From a virus, in IMG/VR virus record IMGVR_UViG_3300041991_000132, positions 1 to 39,324 of that record: DNA of 39,324 bases, one strand, 5' to 3'. The notes beneath the pieces were generated by a model. It was not told the origin of the DNA and did not search any database. It saw nothing but the letters and a program-made list of their open reading frames with translations. A program made the position numbers and the translations under genes. This document shows, one piece after another, positions 1 through 7,472 of this stretch. How positions within the stretch are numbered: the stretch's first letter is position 1; each line of letters begins with the position of its first letter.

Positions 1-872
1 TTGAATCTCCTGTAGACGTGAGTAATGCAGTAGGTCACTACGACGTGGCCAGCGCGTGGGTCTTGCGCCAGCCGGGGTCCGGCATCGGAACCGCATGCCG
101 GAAACTCGGGCTCTGTGGATCTTCGAAGTCGCTGAAGAATCGCAGCGTGAACAGCCTTGCCCGCAGCAAACGGCAAATTCAAAAGTGCAGATTGCCAGAG
201 CGCGCAGGACCCTTGCGTGTCGCTGCGTGACCAGCGTGCCGCGGCGAACGGAGATTGTCTGAATACCCTGTCGCAATCTGTGCGACCGAAGCGCGGGCGT
301 ACCGATCGCACCAGATGCTGGATGTTGGAAATAGTGGGCATGGATGCGGATCGCCTTGAGGGATCATTCGTTTACGAAAATCGATGAGTTCCGGAGATCG
401 CTGCGGAACATCAGCCTTGCCAGGACGATAGCGCCGGTGCAGATAGCGCGGGGCATATAATCGCCTGCGCGGCTGACAAACCGGTCAGCGTGGCAGCGCG
501 GCCTCGACACCAAACTGCGCCGCAATTTTTTGCGCGCCGACGCCCTGCTCCGCGACCAGTCCTGCGCCGTTGCCTGCAGACGAACCTCACGCTGGATCGC
601 TCCTGCAAAGCGCTCCGAGCATCTCCCCCGATCTGATCGAAAACAGGCGCAAGTACGCGCCACGCGCTGCAGGGCGCGCGTTTCTTCGAATGCCACATGC
701 TCGGCGCCACAGAAACTCGGCAGCCGCACGCCGTTGTGCTTGTGAGGGGACACATGGTATGAGCAATGCGGGAAGGCACGGGGCATGGTGGGATTACGAG
801 GGATGGGCACCATCGACACAGGCACGAATAAAGGGATAGGATGAAAATCCCGAAAAAGCCGAGAAAGATGTC
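1..872. other. left flank without a supported gene
   Basis: Several overlapping open frames exist on both strands, the longest leftward at 364-825. None has a recognisable domain, and their composition looks like out-of-frame high-GC sequence. A leftward open stretch ending near 47 could be the C-terminal end of a degraded gene. I see no RNA gene, insertion sequence or clear promoter. The stretch is probably decayed host or old mobile DNA. Confidence 0.5.
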
Positions 873-1244
873 ATGGGCCGTCGATCAGCGATCACCAAGC
901 TACCGCTAGAACTTCAGAATAGCCTCGATACGCGGTTGCGCGAAAGCACCTACGGCGATTTCGATGTGCACGCCGCATGGCTGGAGTCGAAGGGCTACAC
1001 CGTTAGCCGGAGCGCCATACACCGCCATAGCGTAGCCCTGCGGGCAGCAGATTCTAGCCTTGGCGACGCTCGCGCCCGAACCGCAACGATCAAAGCCAGC
1101 CCGCGAAGGTCGCGCGACGACCTACTGATCGAGCTCGGGCGCCTTCACCTGGCCAAGGAGCGCGTTATTGCCCAACTGTTGGCACTGGATGGAAGTGGGA
1201 TCATCCCGATTGATGAAGGCTACGATCAATCGCTCAACAGCTGA
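873..1244 (+). CDS. DUF3486 / Mu gp27-like protein outside the prophage
   Basis: This 123-residue protein starts MGRRSAITKLP and continues with a KGYTVSRSAIHRHSV helix-turn-helix-like segment at about residues 45-60. That matches the N-terminal half of DUF3486 (Mu gp27, probable small terminase subunit) and parallels the prophage's own copy at 15075-15593. The start has a GAGAAAG ribosome site 5 bases upstream. The protein is about 50 residues shorter than the prophage copy, and its stop codon falls at the left phage end, so it may have been cut by the insertion. It could instead be a naturally short family member in a phage remnant. Family assignment is moderately sure; role outside a phage is unknown. 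Confidence 0.7.
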   Translation: MGRRSAITKLPLELQNSLDTRLRESTYGDFDVHAAWLESKGYTVSRSAIHRHSVALRAADSSLGDARARTATIKASPRRSRDDLLIELGRLHLAKERVIAQLLALDGSGIIPIDEGYDQSLNS

Positions 1245-1301
1245 TGACGTAGGTTTGCAAAATGGGCCAGAAAAAGGCGCGAAAGACACTAGATTTGCAA
1301 A
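1242..1301 (+). repeat. left prophage end with transposase sites L1 and L2
   Basis: GGTTTGCAAAATGG lies at 1252-1265 and a second TTTGCAAA at 1294-1301, 40 bp apart. The first is the inverted counterpart of CCAAATGG/TTTGCAAACC at the right end (38967-38984). A spaced pair on the left and a tight triplet on the right is the way MuA sites L1/L2/L3 and R1/R2/R3 are arranged in Mu. The terminal dinucleotide is probably TG at 1242 or 1245. Binding by the transposase is inferred. Confidence 0.7.
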
Positions 1302-1329
1302 TTGAAGCCGGCCATAGCGCCGGCTTCAA
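1302..1329 (-). terminator. hairpin, probable terminator of the leftward repressor operon
   Basis: A perfect 11-bp inverted repeat (TTGAAGCCGGC at 1302-1312, GCCGGCTTCAA at 1319-1329, 6-base loop) lies just beyond the stop of the leftward membrane gene. Read leftward it is followed by a short T-containing stretch (TTTGC). The position favours termination before transcription reaches the phage end. The U-tract is weak. Confidence 0.55.
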
Positions 1330-1346
1330 GCGTCTTTGAAGGGCGT

Positions 1347-1790
1347 TTACAAGACGGGGTTTGAAAAGAGGCGCGATAGGAGCCACGAGGGCACCAGGAT
1401 GGTGGCCGTGAGCAGCGCAGAGCCGACGGTGGCTTGCACCAGGAAGAACATCCCATGCACGCGCACCCAGTCGCCCACGTTGAGGATGTTGCCGGCGGCC
1501 TTGGAAATATCGAACAGCGATGTGGCCAGCCAGGCGGAGCAGATCAGGCTGTAGACGCGGACGAACAGGCGCGAACATGGGCGAAATCGTTGCACGGCCT
1601 GATCCAGGGCGTCAGCGGTGCTCGCTGACCGGATCTGGACGGTGTTGTTGTTGCCGTGCACCGCGACGCCGCCCGTGGCGGCGCTGATGATATGGCGCTG
1701 GCCCGCAGCAGCACGGCGCCTGGCCACGGTGCGCGGAGCCGCTGCACGGAATACGTCCTCTACCTCACGCTGAAATTGCTCTTTCGACAT
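1347..1790 (-). CDS. small membrane protein co-transcribed with the repressor
   Basis: This 147-residue protein is not recognised. A basic, soluble N-terminal part (about 1-75, with an RRRAAAGQR patch) is followed by two hydrophobic segments at about 80-98 and 112-135. That gives a two-helix inner-membrane topology. It starts 27 bases after the repressor stop, with an AGGGGG ribosome site, so it should be translated from the repressor transcript and made in the lysogen. By position it is a candidate for superinfection exclusion or another lysogenic-conversion role. That function is inferred from context only. Confidence 0.7.
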   Translation of the reverse strand: MSKEQFQREVEDVFRAAAPRTVARRRAAAGQRHIISAATGGVAVHGNNNTVQIRSASTADALDQAVQRFRPCSRLFVRVYSLICSAWLATSLFDISKAAGNILNVGDWVRVHGMFFLVQATVGSALLTATILVPSWLLSRLFSNPVL

Positions 1791-1817
1791 GAACTGCCCC
1801 CTGTGGCAGGTGTGTGG

Positions 1818-2345
1818 TTACCGTTTCACGGCATTTTTAATGGATTCGAGCACCGCCGCGACGACTTCAGCGGGCTGAAGCTGTCTTTCGACCAGCCGAC
1901 GGTACACGACCATCACCAGGCGCGCCTTGTCGGCCGCCTGCAACGTGACGTCGAGCGCACCCAAGCCCGCATCCACCGCCGCGATGGATGAAACCAGCGT
2001 TTCAGGGTCCAGTCTCATTGCCTGCGAAGCGCTATCTGATGCGGCTTGAGCGGCGTTACGCAACATCGGCTCTTCGCCGGCAGCCAGCCACCCCACCCTA
2101 ACGCCAGCCTCGACAGCCATCGCTATCAGCGCGGGCCTTGTGGGCTCGCTTATCCCGGCCACGTACTTGCGAAAGACCGTCTCCGACACGCCGGCAGCAC
2201 GCGCAAAAGAGCGCGCGCTGCGCCCTTTGAGGATGATTTCCAATCGATCGACGAAGCGTCCGAGTTCGCCAGCGGTACTCGGATGCTCCATCCGAGTTAC
2301 ATAGAGCGCATCCGAGTTGTTTTCAACTTCATGTTTTATATTCAT
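1818..2345 (-). CDS. lysogeny repressor, HTH DNA-binding protein (c-like)
   Basis: This 175-residue protein has a helix-turn-helix at about residues 44-66 (SFARAAGVSETVFRKYVAG) in a Cro/CI-type fold, with a 100-residue C-terminal part probably for oligomerisation. No LexA-type protease motif is seen. It is transcribed away from the early genes and faces the operator array. Its start is ambiguous. ATG at 2345 has a GGAG ten bases upstream, but this puts several operators inside the coding sequence. ATG at 2291 (residue 19) sits at the edge of the operators and would give a shorter protein beginning at MEHPSTAGE. It should block the rightward early promoter. Confidence 0.85.
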   Translation of the reverse strand: MNIKHEVENNSDALYVTRMEHPSTAGELGRFVDRLEIILKGRSARSFARAAGVSETVFRKYVAGISEPTRPALIAMAVEAGVRVGWLAAGEEPMLRNAAQAASDSASQAMRLDPETLVSSIAAVDAGLGALDVTLQAADKARLVMVVYRRLVERQLQPAEVVAAVLESIKNAVKR

Positions 2346-2392
2346 TTTTCATCAACTCCGAACCCTATGAGGTGCACCATCAACTCGGATGC
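2275..2392. promoter_or_regulatory. repressor operator array
   Basis: Five copies of one element lie in alternating orientation: ACTCGGATG 2277-2285, CATCCGAGT 2289-2297 (these two form an inverted repeat with a 3-base spacer), GCATCCGAGTTG 2308-2319, CAACTCCGAACC 2353-2364 (diverged), and CAACTCGGATGC 2381-2392. They cover the N-terminus of the repressor and the gap to the early promoter. Multiple sites in a divergent control region are typical of cooperative binding by transposable-phage repressors. Which protein binds is inferred. Confidence 0.8.
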
Positions 2393-2393
2393 T

Positions 2394-2431
2394 CCCTTTA
2401 GGCTTGACGTGCTCCCTAAAGGGCGTATATT
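2394..2431 (+). promoter_or_regulatory. early rightward promoter
   Basis: TTGACG (2404-2409) and TATATT (2426-2431) are separated by 16 bp, a good sigma70-type promoter upstream of the early operon. A 9-bp inverted repeat, CCCTTTAGG (2394-2402) and CCTAAAGGG (2415-2423), brackets the -35 and spacer. It is unrelated to the CATCCGAGTT operators, so it may be the site of a second regulator such as the Ner-like protein encoded next. Confidence 0.75.
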
Positions 2432-2477
2432 TACCCCCAGACATAGCCAGTAAATAACAAGGGGACTTCACGCCGCC

Positions 2478-2729
2478 ATGACACGCAAAACTGCACTCAC
2501 TCCCGATCAGGTACGTCAGCAATTGCGCCAGCGCGGCAAGACGCTGACCAAGTGGGCCGCCGAGAACGGCTACGACCGCAAGGCGGTGTATCGCGTCATC
2601 AACGGTGCCGACAAGGCGTACTACGGTCGAGCCCACGAAATCGCGGTGGCGCTCGGCCTGAAGGTAGTTGAGTCAGAGACTAGCACCCCGGCCAACGACC
2701 GCAATATGCAGCAAAGCCAGGCGGCCTAG
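2478..2729 (+). CDS. Ner-like early regulator, BcepMu gp16 family
   Basis: This 83-residue DNA-binding protein is the first gene of the rightward operon. The pattern LTPDQVRQQLRQRG, then TKWAAENGYDRKAVYRVING, then GRAHEIAVALGLK matches the BcepMu gp16 phage-associated family, with a helix-turn-helix at about residues 22-45. AAGGGGA lies 12 bases before the ATG. By analogy with Mu Ner it probably represses repressor transcription and tunes early transcription after induction. The family is clear; the regulatory role is inferred from position. Confidence 0.82.
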   Translation: MTRKTALTPDQVRQQLRQRGKTLTKWAAENGYDRKAVYRVINGADKAYYGRAHEIAVALGLKVVESETSTPANDRNMQQSQAA

Positions 2730-2731
2730 AC

Positions 2732-3190
2732 ATGGCCCCTATCCGCCGTGGCCGGTCCGATGGACATACCGGCGACCTGTTCCAGCTCCCGCAGCGACCG
2801 ATCGCGCTGCCGGGATCGATGGATTTTCGATCGTGTGTCAGCGAGATGATTTCCGTGATGCTCGCCGTGGCCAGCAAGGCCGGCATGGATCGCCACGAAG
2901 TAGCTGCCCGCGCCAGCCGCCTCAGCGGCAAAGACGTGACGAAAAACATGCTCGACGGCTACACCGCGCCGGCGCGCGAGGAGTTCAACTGCCCGCTGTG
3001 GCTGGCCCCCGTGCTGGAGACCGTCTGCGCCAGCACCGACCTGTGCAACTGGCACGCCACCGTGCACGGCGGCCAGGTGCTGGTGGGCGCCGCCCAGCTG
3101 GACGCCGAGATCGGCCGGCTGATGCGCGAACGCGAGCAGGCCGACGCCCAGCTGCGCAACCTGAAAGAAATCCGCCGGAGGGCCAGCTGA
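2732..3190 (+). CDS. early protein upstream of transposase, possible DNA-binding
   Basis: This 152-residue protein resembles the accessory early protein often found just before the transposase in Mu-like phages of Burkholderia and Pseudomonas. It has a conserved-looking middle (VASKAGMDRHEVAARASRLSG, then KNMLDGYTAP) suggesting an HTH-like helical domain at about residues 48-85. A charged C-terminal helix (REREQADAQLRNLKEIRRR) may form a coiled coil. It starts 2 bases after the previous stop and its TGA overlaps the transposase ATG by one base, so it is translationally coupled to it. Its biochemical role is not known to me. Confidence 0.75.
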   Translation: MAPIRRGRSDGHTGDLFQLPQRPIALPGSMDFRSCVSEMISVMLAVASKAGMDRHEVAARASRLSGKDVTKNMLDGYTAPAREEFNCPLWLAPVLETVCASTDLCNWHATVHGGQVLVGAAQLDAEIGRLMREREQADAQLRNLKEIRRRAS

Positions 3191-5154
3191 TGGCCGACGG
3201 ATCAGGCGCATCGCGCTGGTATACCGCCGCGCTGCTGGCTGGCCTGGCTGGTGTTCCAAGCACTGAACGAAACGTGCGGGAAAAGGCTGATCGAGAAGAG
3301 TGGATATCCCGCCCGCGCGAAGGCCGTGGCGGTGGCAAGGAATACGCCTTCACCAGCCTGCCAGCGATCACCCAAGCCGCCATCCTGCTGCGCGAAAAGC
3401 CGGCCACGGCCACCACGCCACGCCGCAATAAACTCGCCCCCAGCGACGCCCAGCTGAAATCCGCCTGGCAGCGCTACGAGCAGGCCAAGCAGCCCATGAA
3501 AGACGAGGCCGCCATGCGCCTCAAGGCATTGCAAACCGTCGCCAGCCTTGTGCGCAGCGGCACCCCGCTCATGCAGGCACGCGATATCGTCGCCGCCCAG
3601 CTGCAGCGCGACGGCATACGCGGCGGCAGCGCGCCCAGCATCGCCCGCTGGCAGCAGGCGGTGGCGCATGCCGGCCAGCATGACTGGCCCGCGCTGCTGC
3701 TGCCGCACTACACCGGCCGCACCGCCACCGTCGAGATCGAGCCCGAAGCCTGGGAGCTGTTCAAGGCCGACTATCTGCGCCTGGAGCAGCCCACCGCCAG
3801 CAGCTGCTACGACCGCCTGGTACGCATAGCGGCCACGCGCGGGTGGCAGCTGCCCAGCCTCAAGACCTTCACCCGCCGCGTGGTGCGCGAGCTACCCAGG
3901 GCGGTGCGCGTGCTGGCCCGCGAGGGCGAGGAGGCACTCGCCCGCAGTTACCCCGCGCAGATCCGCGACCGCAGCCTGATGGCGGCCCTGCAGGGCGTGA
4001 ACAGCGACGGCCATCGTTGGGACTTCAACGTGGTTTTCCCCGACGGCACCATCGGCCGCCCATGCATCCTCGGCTGGCAAGACCTTTACAGCGGCAAGAT
4101 GCTGTCGTGGCGCCTGTGCGACCACGAATCCAGCGACGTGGTGCGGCTCAGCTTCGGCGACATGGTGCGCCAACACGGCATTCCTGGCAGCGTCTACCTG
4201 GACAACGGCCGCGCCTTTGCCAGCAAGTGGATGACCGGCGGCACACCCAACCGCTACCGCTTCAAAGTGCGCGAGGAAGACCCCGCCGGCCTGATCACCA
4301 CCCTGGTCGGCGCCGAGAACGTGCACTGGGTCACCCCGTACCACGGCCAGGCAAAACCCATCGAGCGCGCCTGGCGTGACTTCTGCGATCGCATCGCCAA
4401 GCACCCCGCGTTCGCCGGCGCCTACGTCGGCAACAACGTGATGAACAAGCCCGAGAACTACGGCAGCCGCGCGGTGGCCTGGGACGAGTTCGAGCGCGTC
4501 GTCAACAGCGAGATCCACGCCCACAACGCTCGCGTCGGCCGGCGCACCACCGTCTGCGCCGGGCGCAGCTTCGACCAGGCATTCGCCGCCAGCTACGCCA
4601 CCATCACCGTGCGCAAAGTCAGCGAGGAACAGCTGCGCCAGTTGCTGCTGGCCGCCGAGGCCGTCACCGCCAGCCCGATCGATGGCAGCGTGCGCCTGGC
4701 CGGCAACCGCTACTGGACAGAGGCACTCAGCGAGCACGCCGGCCGCAAGGTGGTGCTGCGCGTCGACCCCTGGCACCTGCAGGGCGTGGCGCACGTCTAC
4801 GCACTGGACGGCACCTACATCGGCGATGCGCCATGCACCGCCGCCGTCGGCTTCGCCGATACCCAGGCGGCGCGCGAGCATGCACGCGGCAAGAAGCAAT
4901 ACAAGCGCGCCGCAAAAGACATGCTCGCCGCCGAGCGGCTGATGGACGCCGCCAGCGTCGCCGCGCAACTGCCCAACGTCGAGCCGCCCGGCATGCCGAT
5001 CGCCACCGTGCTGGCGCCGGTGTTCGGCCTGCACGGCAAGAAGCCCGAGCCACAAGCGCAGCGCATGGCAGCCACCGGTACCGATGGCCCGAGCAAGCTT
5101 GATCTCTTCGCGACGGCCTACCAGCGCCAGCGCAAGGAGGAATCCCTTGACTAA
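3190..5154 (+). CDS. A: MuA-type DDE transposase
   Basis: This 654-residue protein cuts and joins the phage ends for integration and replicative transposition. An N-terminal winged-helix DNA-binding region (about 5-65) is followed by a helical end-binding region (about 85-250). The RNase H-like core carries D273 in NSDGHRW, D338 in YLDNGRAFASKW, and E392 in KPIERAW. These correspond almost residue for residue to MuA D269, D336 and E392. A beta-barrel and a basic C-terminal tail (about 480-640) match MuA domains II and III. ATG at 3190 overlaps the preceding stop; longer upstream frames lack support. It should bind the TTTGCAAA sites and be activated by the ATPase at 5787. Confidence 0.97.
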   Translation: MADGSGASRWYTAALLAGLAGVPSTERNVREKADREEWISRPREGRGGGKEYAFTSLPAITQAAILLREKPATATTPRRNKLAPSDAQLKSAWQRYEQAKQPMKDEAAMRLKALQTVASLVRSGTPLMQARDIVAAQLQRDGIRGGSAPSIARWQQAVAHAGQHDWPALLLPHYTGRTATVEIEPEAWELFKADYLRLEQPTASSCYDRLVRIAATRGWQLPSLKTFTRRVVRELPRAVRVLAREGEEALARSYPAQIRDRSLMAALQGVNSDGHRWDFNVVFPDGTIGRPCILGWQDLYSGKMLSWRLCDHESSDVVRLSFGDMVRQHGIPGSVYLDNGRAFASKWMTGGTPNRYRFKVREEDPAGLITTLVGAENVHWVTPYHGQAKPIERAWRDFCDRIAKHPAFAGAYVGNNVMNKPENYGSRAVAWDEFERVVNSEIHAHNARVGRRTTVCAGRSFDQAFAASYATITVRKVSEEQLRQLLLAAEAVTASPIDGSVRLAGNRYWTEALSEHAGRKVVLRVDPWHLQGVAHVYALDGTYIGDAPCTAAVGFADTQAAREHARGKKQYKRAAKDMLAAERLMDAASVAAQLPNVEPPGMPIATVLAPVFGLHGKKPEPQAQRMAATGTDGPSKLDLFATAYQRQRKEESLD

Positions 5155-5386
5155 GAGCCATACCACGGCCGTCCTGCGAACGAACCGAAGCGATCTGCTC
5201 GACCTCGTTACGCAGCTAGAAGGCGGCTTACGTCCACCACAAATTGAGGAAAGCGAAGATTTCTATCGCGGCTATGCGCGAGGCATCTGGTTCGCTTGCT
5301 ACTTCATTGAAAAATCCCACCTGAGCGGCCCCGGCAAGCCCGATAAAAGCCCGCTCCGTCTAGTGATCCACAACACCAAGAAATAG
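5147..5386 (+). CDS. small hypothetical early protein (TTG start)
   Basis: This 79-residue product (M/LTKSHTTAVLRTNRSDLL...) is read from TTG at 5147, with a strong AAGGAGG ribosome site 6 bases upstream inside the end of the transposase gene. It overlaps the transposase stop by 8 bases. An ATG start further upstream would lie deep in the transposase frame and lacks such a site. It has no recognised domain. The middle contains a YRGYARGIWFACYFIEKS segment that is aromatic and mildly hydrophobic. Function is unknown. Confidence 0.65.
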   Translation: MTKSHTTAVLRTNRSDLLDLVTQLEGGLRPPQIEESEDFYRGYARGIWFACYFIEKSHLSGPGKPDKSPLRLVIHNTKK

Positions 5387-5458
5387 GCGCCGCGGCGGTG
5401 TTAGGGCACCGCCGAGGCAAGGCAGCACCACGCGTCACCACCAAGGGGCAACACCATG
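5387..5458 (+). repeat. duplicated leader with hairpin, copy 1
   Basis: A 72-base intergenic segment contains an 8-bp stem (CGGCGGTG 5393-5400, CACCGCCG 5407-5414, loop TTAGGG) and ends in AAGGGGCAACACC directly before an ATG. A close copy lies at 5717-5789 before the next gene. There is no U-tract, so it is more likely an RNA-stability, translation-control or attenuation element than a terminator. Confidence 0.75.
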
Positions 5459-5716
5459 AGCACCAAACACGAACTGATCGCCGAGCACTACGCCGCCGCG
5501 CTGGAGCGGGTGCTGAACACCCACCTCACGCAAGACCGCGAAACCGTGCAGCTGCAGCTGGACGAGCGCCAGCCACTGATCGACCTGATGGAGGCCGATC
5601 TCCTCTCCGTGCTGACCCCGGAGCACCGCGAGCTGTACGTCGCGGTGATGGAGCAGACCGCGCTCGATGCGATCTGGTGGTACCGCGATCAGAAAGCCAA
5701 GCAGGACCAGGCATAA
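5456..5716 (+). CDS. hypothetical protein between A and B
   Basis: This 86-residue acidic, helical protein (MSTKHELIAEHYAAALERVLN...) is of unknown function. It lies between the transposase and the ATPase, bracketed by two copies of the hairpin leader. That suggests its expression, and that of the ATPase, is set by the same post-transcriptional signal. AAGGGG lies 7-12 bases before the ATG. The C-terminal WWYRDQKAKQ is the only distinctive stretch. Confidence 0.72.
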   Translation: MSTKHELIAEHYAAALERVLNTHLTQDRETVQLQLDERQPLIDLMEADLLSVLTPEHRELYVAVMEQTALDAIWWYRDQKAKQDQA

Positions 5717-5789
5717 GCGCTGCGGCGGTGTTAGCGCACCGCCGCAGCTAGGCAGCAACACCACTCACTGACAAGGGGCAACACCAATG
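5717..5789 (+). repeat. duplicated leader with hairpin, copy 2
   Basis: This is the second copy of the 5387-5458 element. The stem is GCGGCGGTG 5722-5730 and CACCGCCGC 5737-5745, with loop TTAGCG. The ribosome-site segment AAGGGGCAACACC is the same and ends at the ATG of the MuB-type ATPase. The stem bases changed at both ends together (C-G to extended G-C), which supports selection on the fold. Confidence 0.75.
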
Positions 5790-6746
5790 AACGACACCGC
5801 TACCGTGGCACCAACATATCAGGGCGACATCGACCTGCGCGAGCAGATCCGCACCGCGCTCAGCCAGAAGCGCCTCAGCCAGGCACTGCTGTCCAAGGAA
5901 GCCGGCATCAGCGCGGCCACCCTCAACCAGTGGCTCGGCAGCAAATATGCCGGCGACAACGAAGGCGTCGACGCCAAGCTGCGGTTGTGGCTGGAGGCCG
6001 ATATGGCCCGCCGCGCCGCCGGCAGTGCCATGCCGGTCGCGCCCAGCTTCGTCAACACGCCCACCGCCGCGCGGGTGCTCGGCGCGCTGGCCTACGCGCA
6101 GATGGCCGGCGATATCGCCGTCACCTACGGCGGCGCCGGCCTGGGCAAGACCACCGCCTGCGAGCACTACCGTGATAGCAGCCCCAACGTGTGGATCGTG
6201 ACGATGGAGCCGAGCACCAGCGGCGTGGTCACCGCACTGCAGGAGATCGCCGAGGCGCTCAACCTGGACGTCGGCGGCGGCGCACGCGCCATCAACAAGC
6301 GCGTCTGCAAGCGGGTGAAAGACACCCACGGCCTGCTCATCATCGACGAGGCCCAGCACCTGTCGGTGCAGGCACTCGATCAGATACGAGCCATCCATGA
6401 CGCCACTGGCATCGCCATCGCCTTTGTCGGCAACGACGGCGTGTTCGCCCGCATGGCCGGCGGCCGCAATGCGCAGCAGCTCGACCGCCTGTATAGCCGC
6501 GTCGGCAAGCGCCTCAGCCTGCGCCAGAGCACCGAGGCCGACATCATCGCCCTGATCACCGCCTGGGGCATCGACGACGCCAAGTGCCGCAACACGCTGA
6601 TCGAGATCGCGCGCCGGCCTGGTGCCCTGCGCACCCTCACCAAGACCCTGCGCCTGGCCAGCATGCACGCCGCCGCCGAGGGCCGCGGTGTGTGCTGCGA
6701 AGACGTGCGTGCCGCCGCCACCGAGCTGATGGACGGCGGCAAATAA
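5787..6746 (+). CDS. B: MuB-type AAA+ ATPase, target-DNA activator
   Basis: This 319-residue protein pairs with the transposase: MuB-type ATPases coat target DNA, deliver it to MuA and give target immunity. An N-terminal lambda-repressor-like HTH (about 28-52, LSQALLSKEAGISAATLNQWL) precedes the ATPase. Walker A is GGAGLGKT at 115-122 and Walker B is LLIIDEAQ at 183-190. A C-terminal helical domain (about 235-319) follows. Its length is close to MuB (312). It lies two genes downstream of A behind the second hairpin leader. Confidence 0.95.
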   Translation: MNDTATVAPTYQGDIDLREQIRTALSQKRLSQALLSKEAGISAATLNQWLGSKYAGDNEGVDAKLRLWLEADMARRAAGSAMPVAPSFVNTPTAARVLGALAYAQMAGDIAVTYGGAGLGKTTACEHYRDSSPNVWIVTMEPSTSGVVTALQEIAEALNLDVGGGARAINKRVCKRVKDTHGLLIIDEAQHLSVQALDQIRAIHDATGIAIAFVGNDGVFARMAGGRNAQQLDRLYSRVGKRLSLRQSTEADIIALITAWGIDDAKCRNTLIEIARRPGALRTLTKTLRLASMHAAAEGRGVCCEDVRAAATELMDGGK

Positions 6747-6774
6747 CCGAACCCCTGCCACCCGCGAGGACGCC

Positions 6775-7146
6775 ATGCAATCCGACCTTTTCTGCAGCCA
6801 AGACCTGACGCCCGACACCGTGCTGGCCCATCTGCAGCATTGCGTCGGTGAGTCCAGCGGGCACACCGCCGAGCAACTGGTACAGGCCATCACCGGCCGG
6901 CACAGCGATGCCGACCAGCGGCGGCTGCGCACCGTGATCGAGGCGCTGCGCACCGCGGGTCACCGCATCTGCGCCAACCCGACGCATGGCTACTACCTCG
7001 CCGCCACCGAAAACGAACTCGACCGGGCCTGCAGCTTCCTGTTCGACCGGGCCATGACATCCCTCCGCCAGGTCAGCGCCATGAAGCGCGTGGCCCTGCC
7101 GGACCTACGCGGGCAGCTCGGGCTGCCGCTGGAGCCAACACCATGA
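6775..7146 (+). CDS. early winged-helix-like protein
   Basis: This 123-residue protein follows the ATPase, as similar proteins do in many B3/BcepMu-like phages. The segment from TPDTVLAHLQHCVGE to RRLRTVIEALRTAGHRIC (about 12-66), followed by a GYYLAATENELD wing, has the layout of a winged-helix DNA-binding domain. A C-terminal helix ends in LPDLRGQLGLPLEP. Its last 4 bases overlap the next start. DNA binding is inferred from the pattern. Confidence 0.75.
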   Translation: MQSDLFCSQDLTPDTVLAHLQHCVGESSGHTAEQLVQAITGRHSDADQRRLRTVIEALRTAGHRICANPTHGYYLAATENELDRACSFLFDRAMTSLRQVSAMKRVALPDLRGQLGLPLEPTP

Positions 7147-7469
7147 TCAAGTCTTTCAAGGGCATTCAATCCGCCATTGCGCTGCGGTTGAGCAACCACA
7201 GCAACCAGACGCTGGACACCATCCGGCGGGCCGAGAAGTGCGTGATCTACCTGCACCTGAACCACTGCACCGTGCTGCAGGTCACCGTGCGCAAGGATTA
7301 CGCCGTGATCGAGATGGACCCGCCGACCGACAAGTGGCTGCAGGGCTCCATCTGCATCCGGCGCGTCAACGGCGCGCACCGCGAGACCACGAAGGTGGCC
7401 AAGGTCATGGGCTGCCAGGTGCAGTGGATCGAGCGCGAAGCGCACGTGCTGCTGCAGCGGGAGGGCTGA
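7143..7469 (+). CDS. hypothetical early protein
   Basis: This 108-residue protein starts in an ATGA overlap with the preceding gene, so it is translationally coupled. It appears to be alpha/beta, with two basic patches (RRAEK and HRETTKVAKV). No domain is recognised. Its place among early accessory genes suggests a role in takeover or replication, but there is no direct evidence. Confidence 0.65.
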   Translation: MIKSFKGIQSAIALRLSNHSNQTLDTIRRAEKCVIYLHLNHCTVLQVTVRKDYAVIEMDPPTDKWLQGSICIRRVNGAHRETTKVAKVMGCQVQWIEREAHVLLQREG

Positions 7470-7472
7470 CCC

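Noticed and set aside
364-825. 153-codon leftward open frame in the left flank
   Set aside because: It has Arg/Cys-rich composition, no domain and no ribosome site that I can support.
1331-1367. Further TTTG-like motifs (TTTACAAG 1346-1353, GGTTTGAAAA 1358-1367) as a third left transposase site
   Set aside because: They are too diverged, irregularly spaced and inside a coding sequence. Only L1 and L2 are supported.
2668-3189. Upstream extension of the transposase frame giving 828 residues
   Set aside because: The added 174 residues are Arg/Pro/Gln-rich and overlap two good genes. ATG 3190 fits MuA length and couples to the previous stop.
3892-5166. Long leftward open frame opposite the transposase
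   Set aside because: It is a shadow of high-GC coding sequence on the other strand. Its protein has low-complexity Val/Ala/Gly/His composition and no domain.
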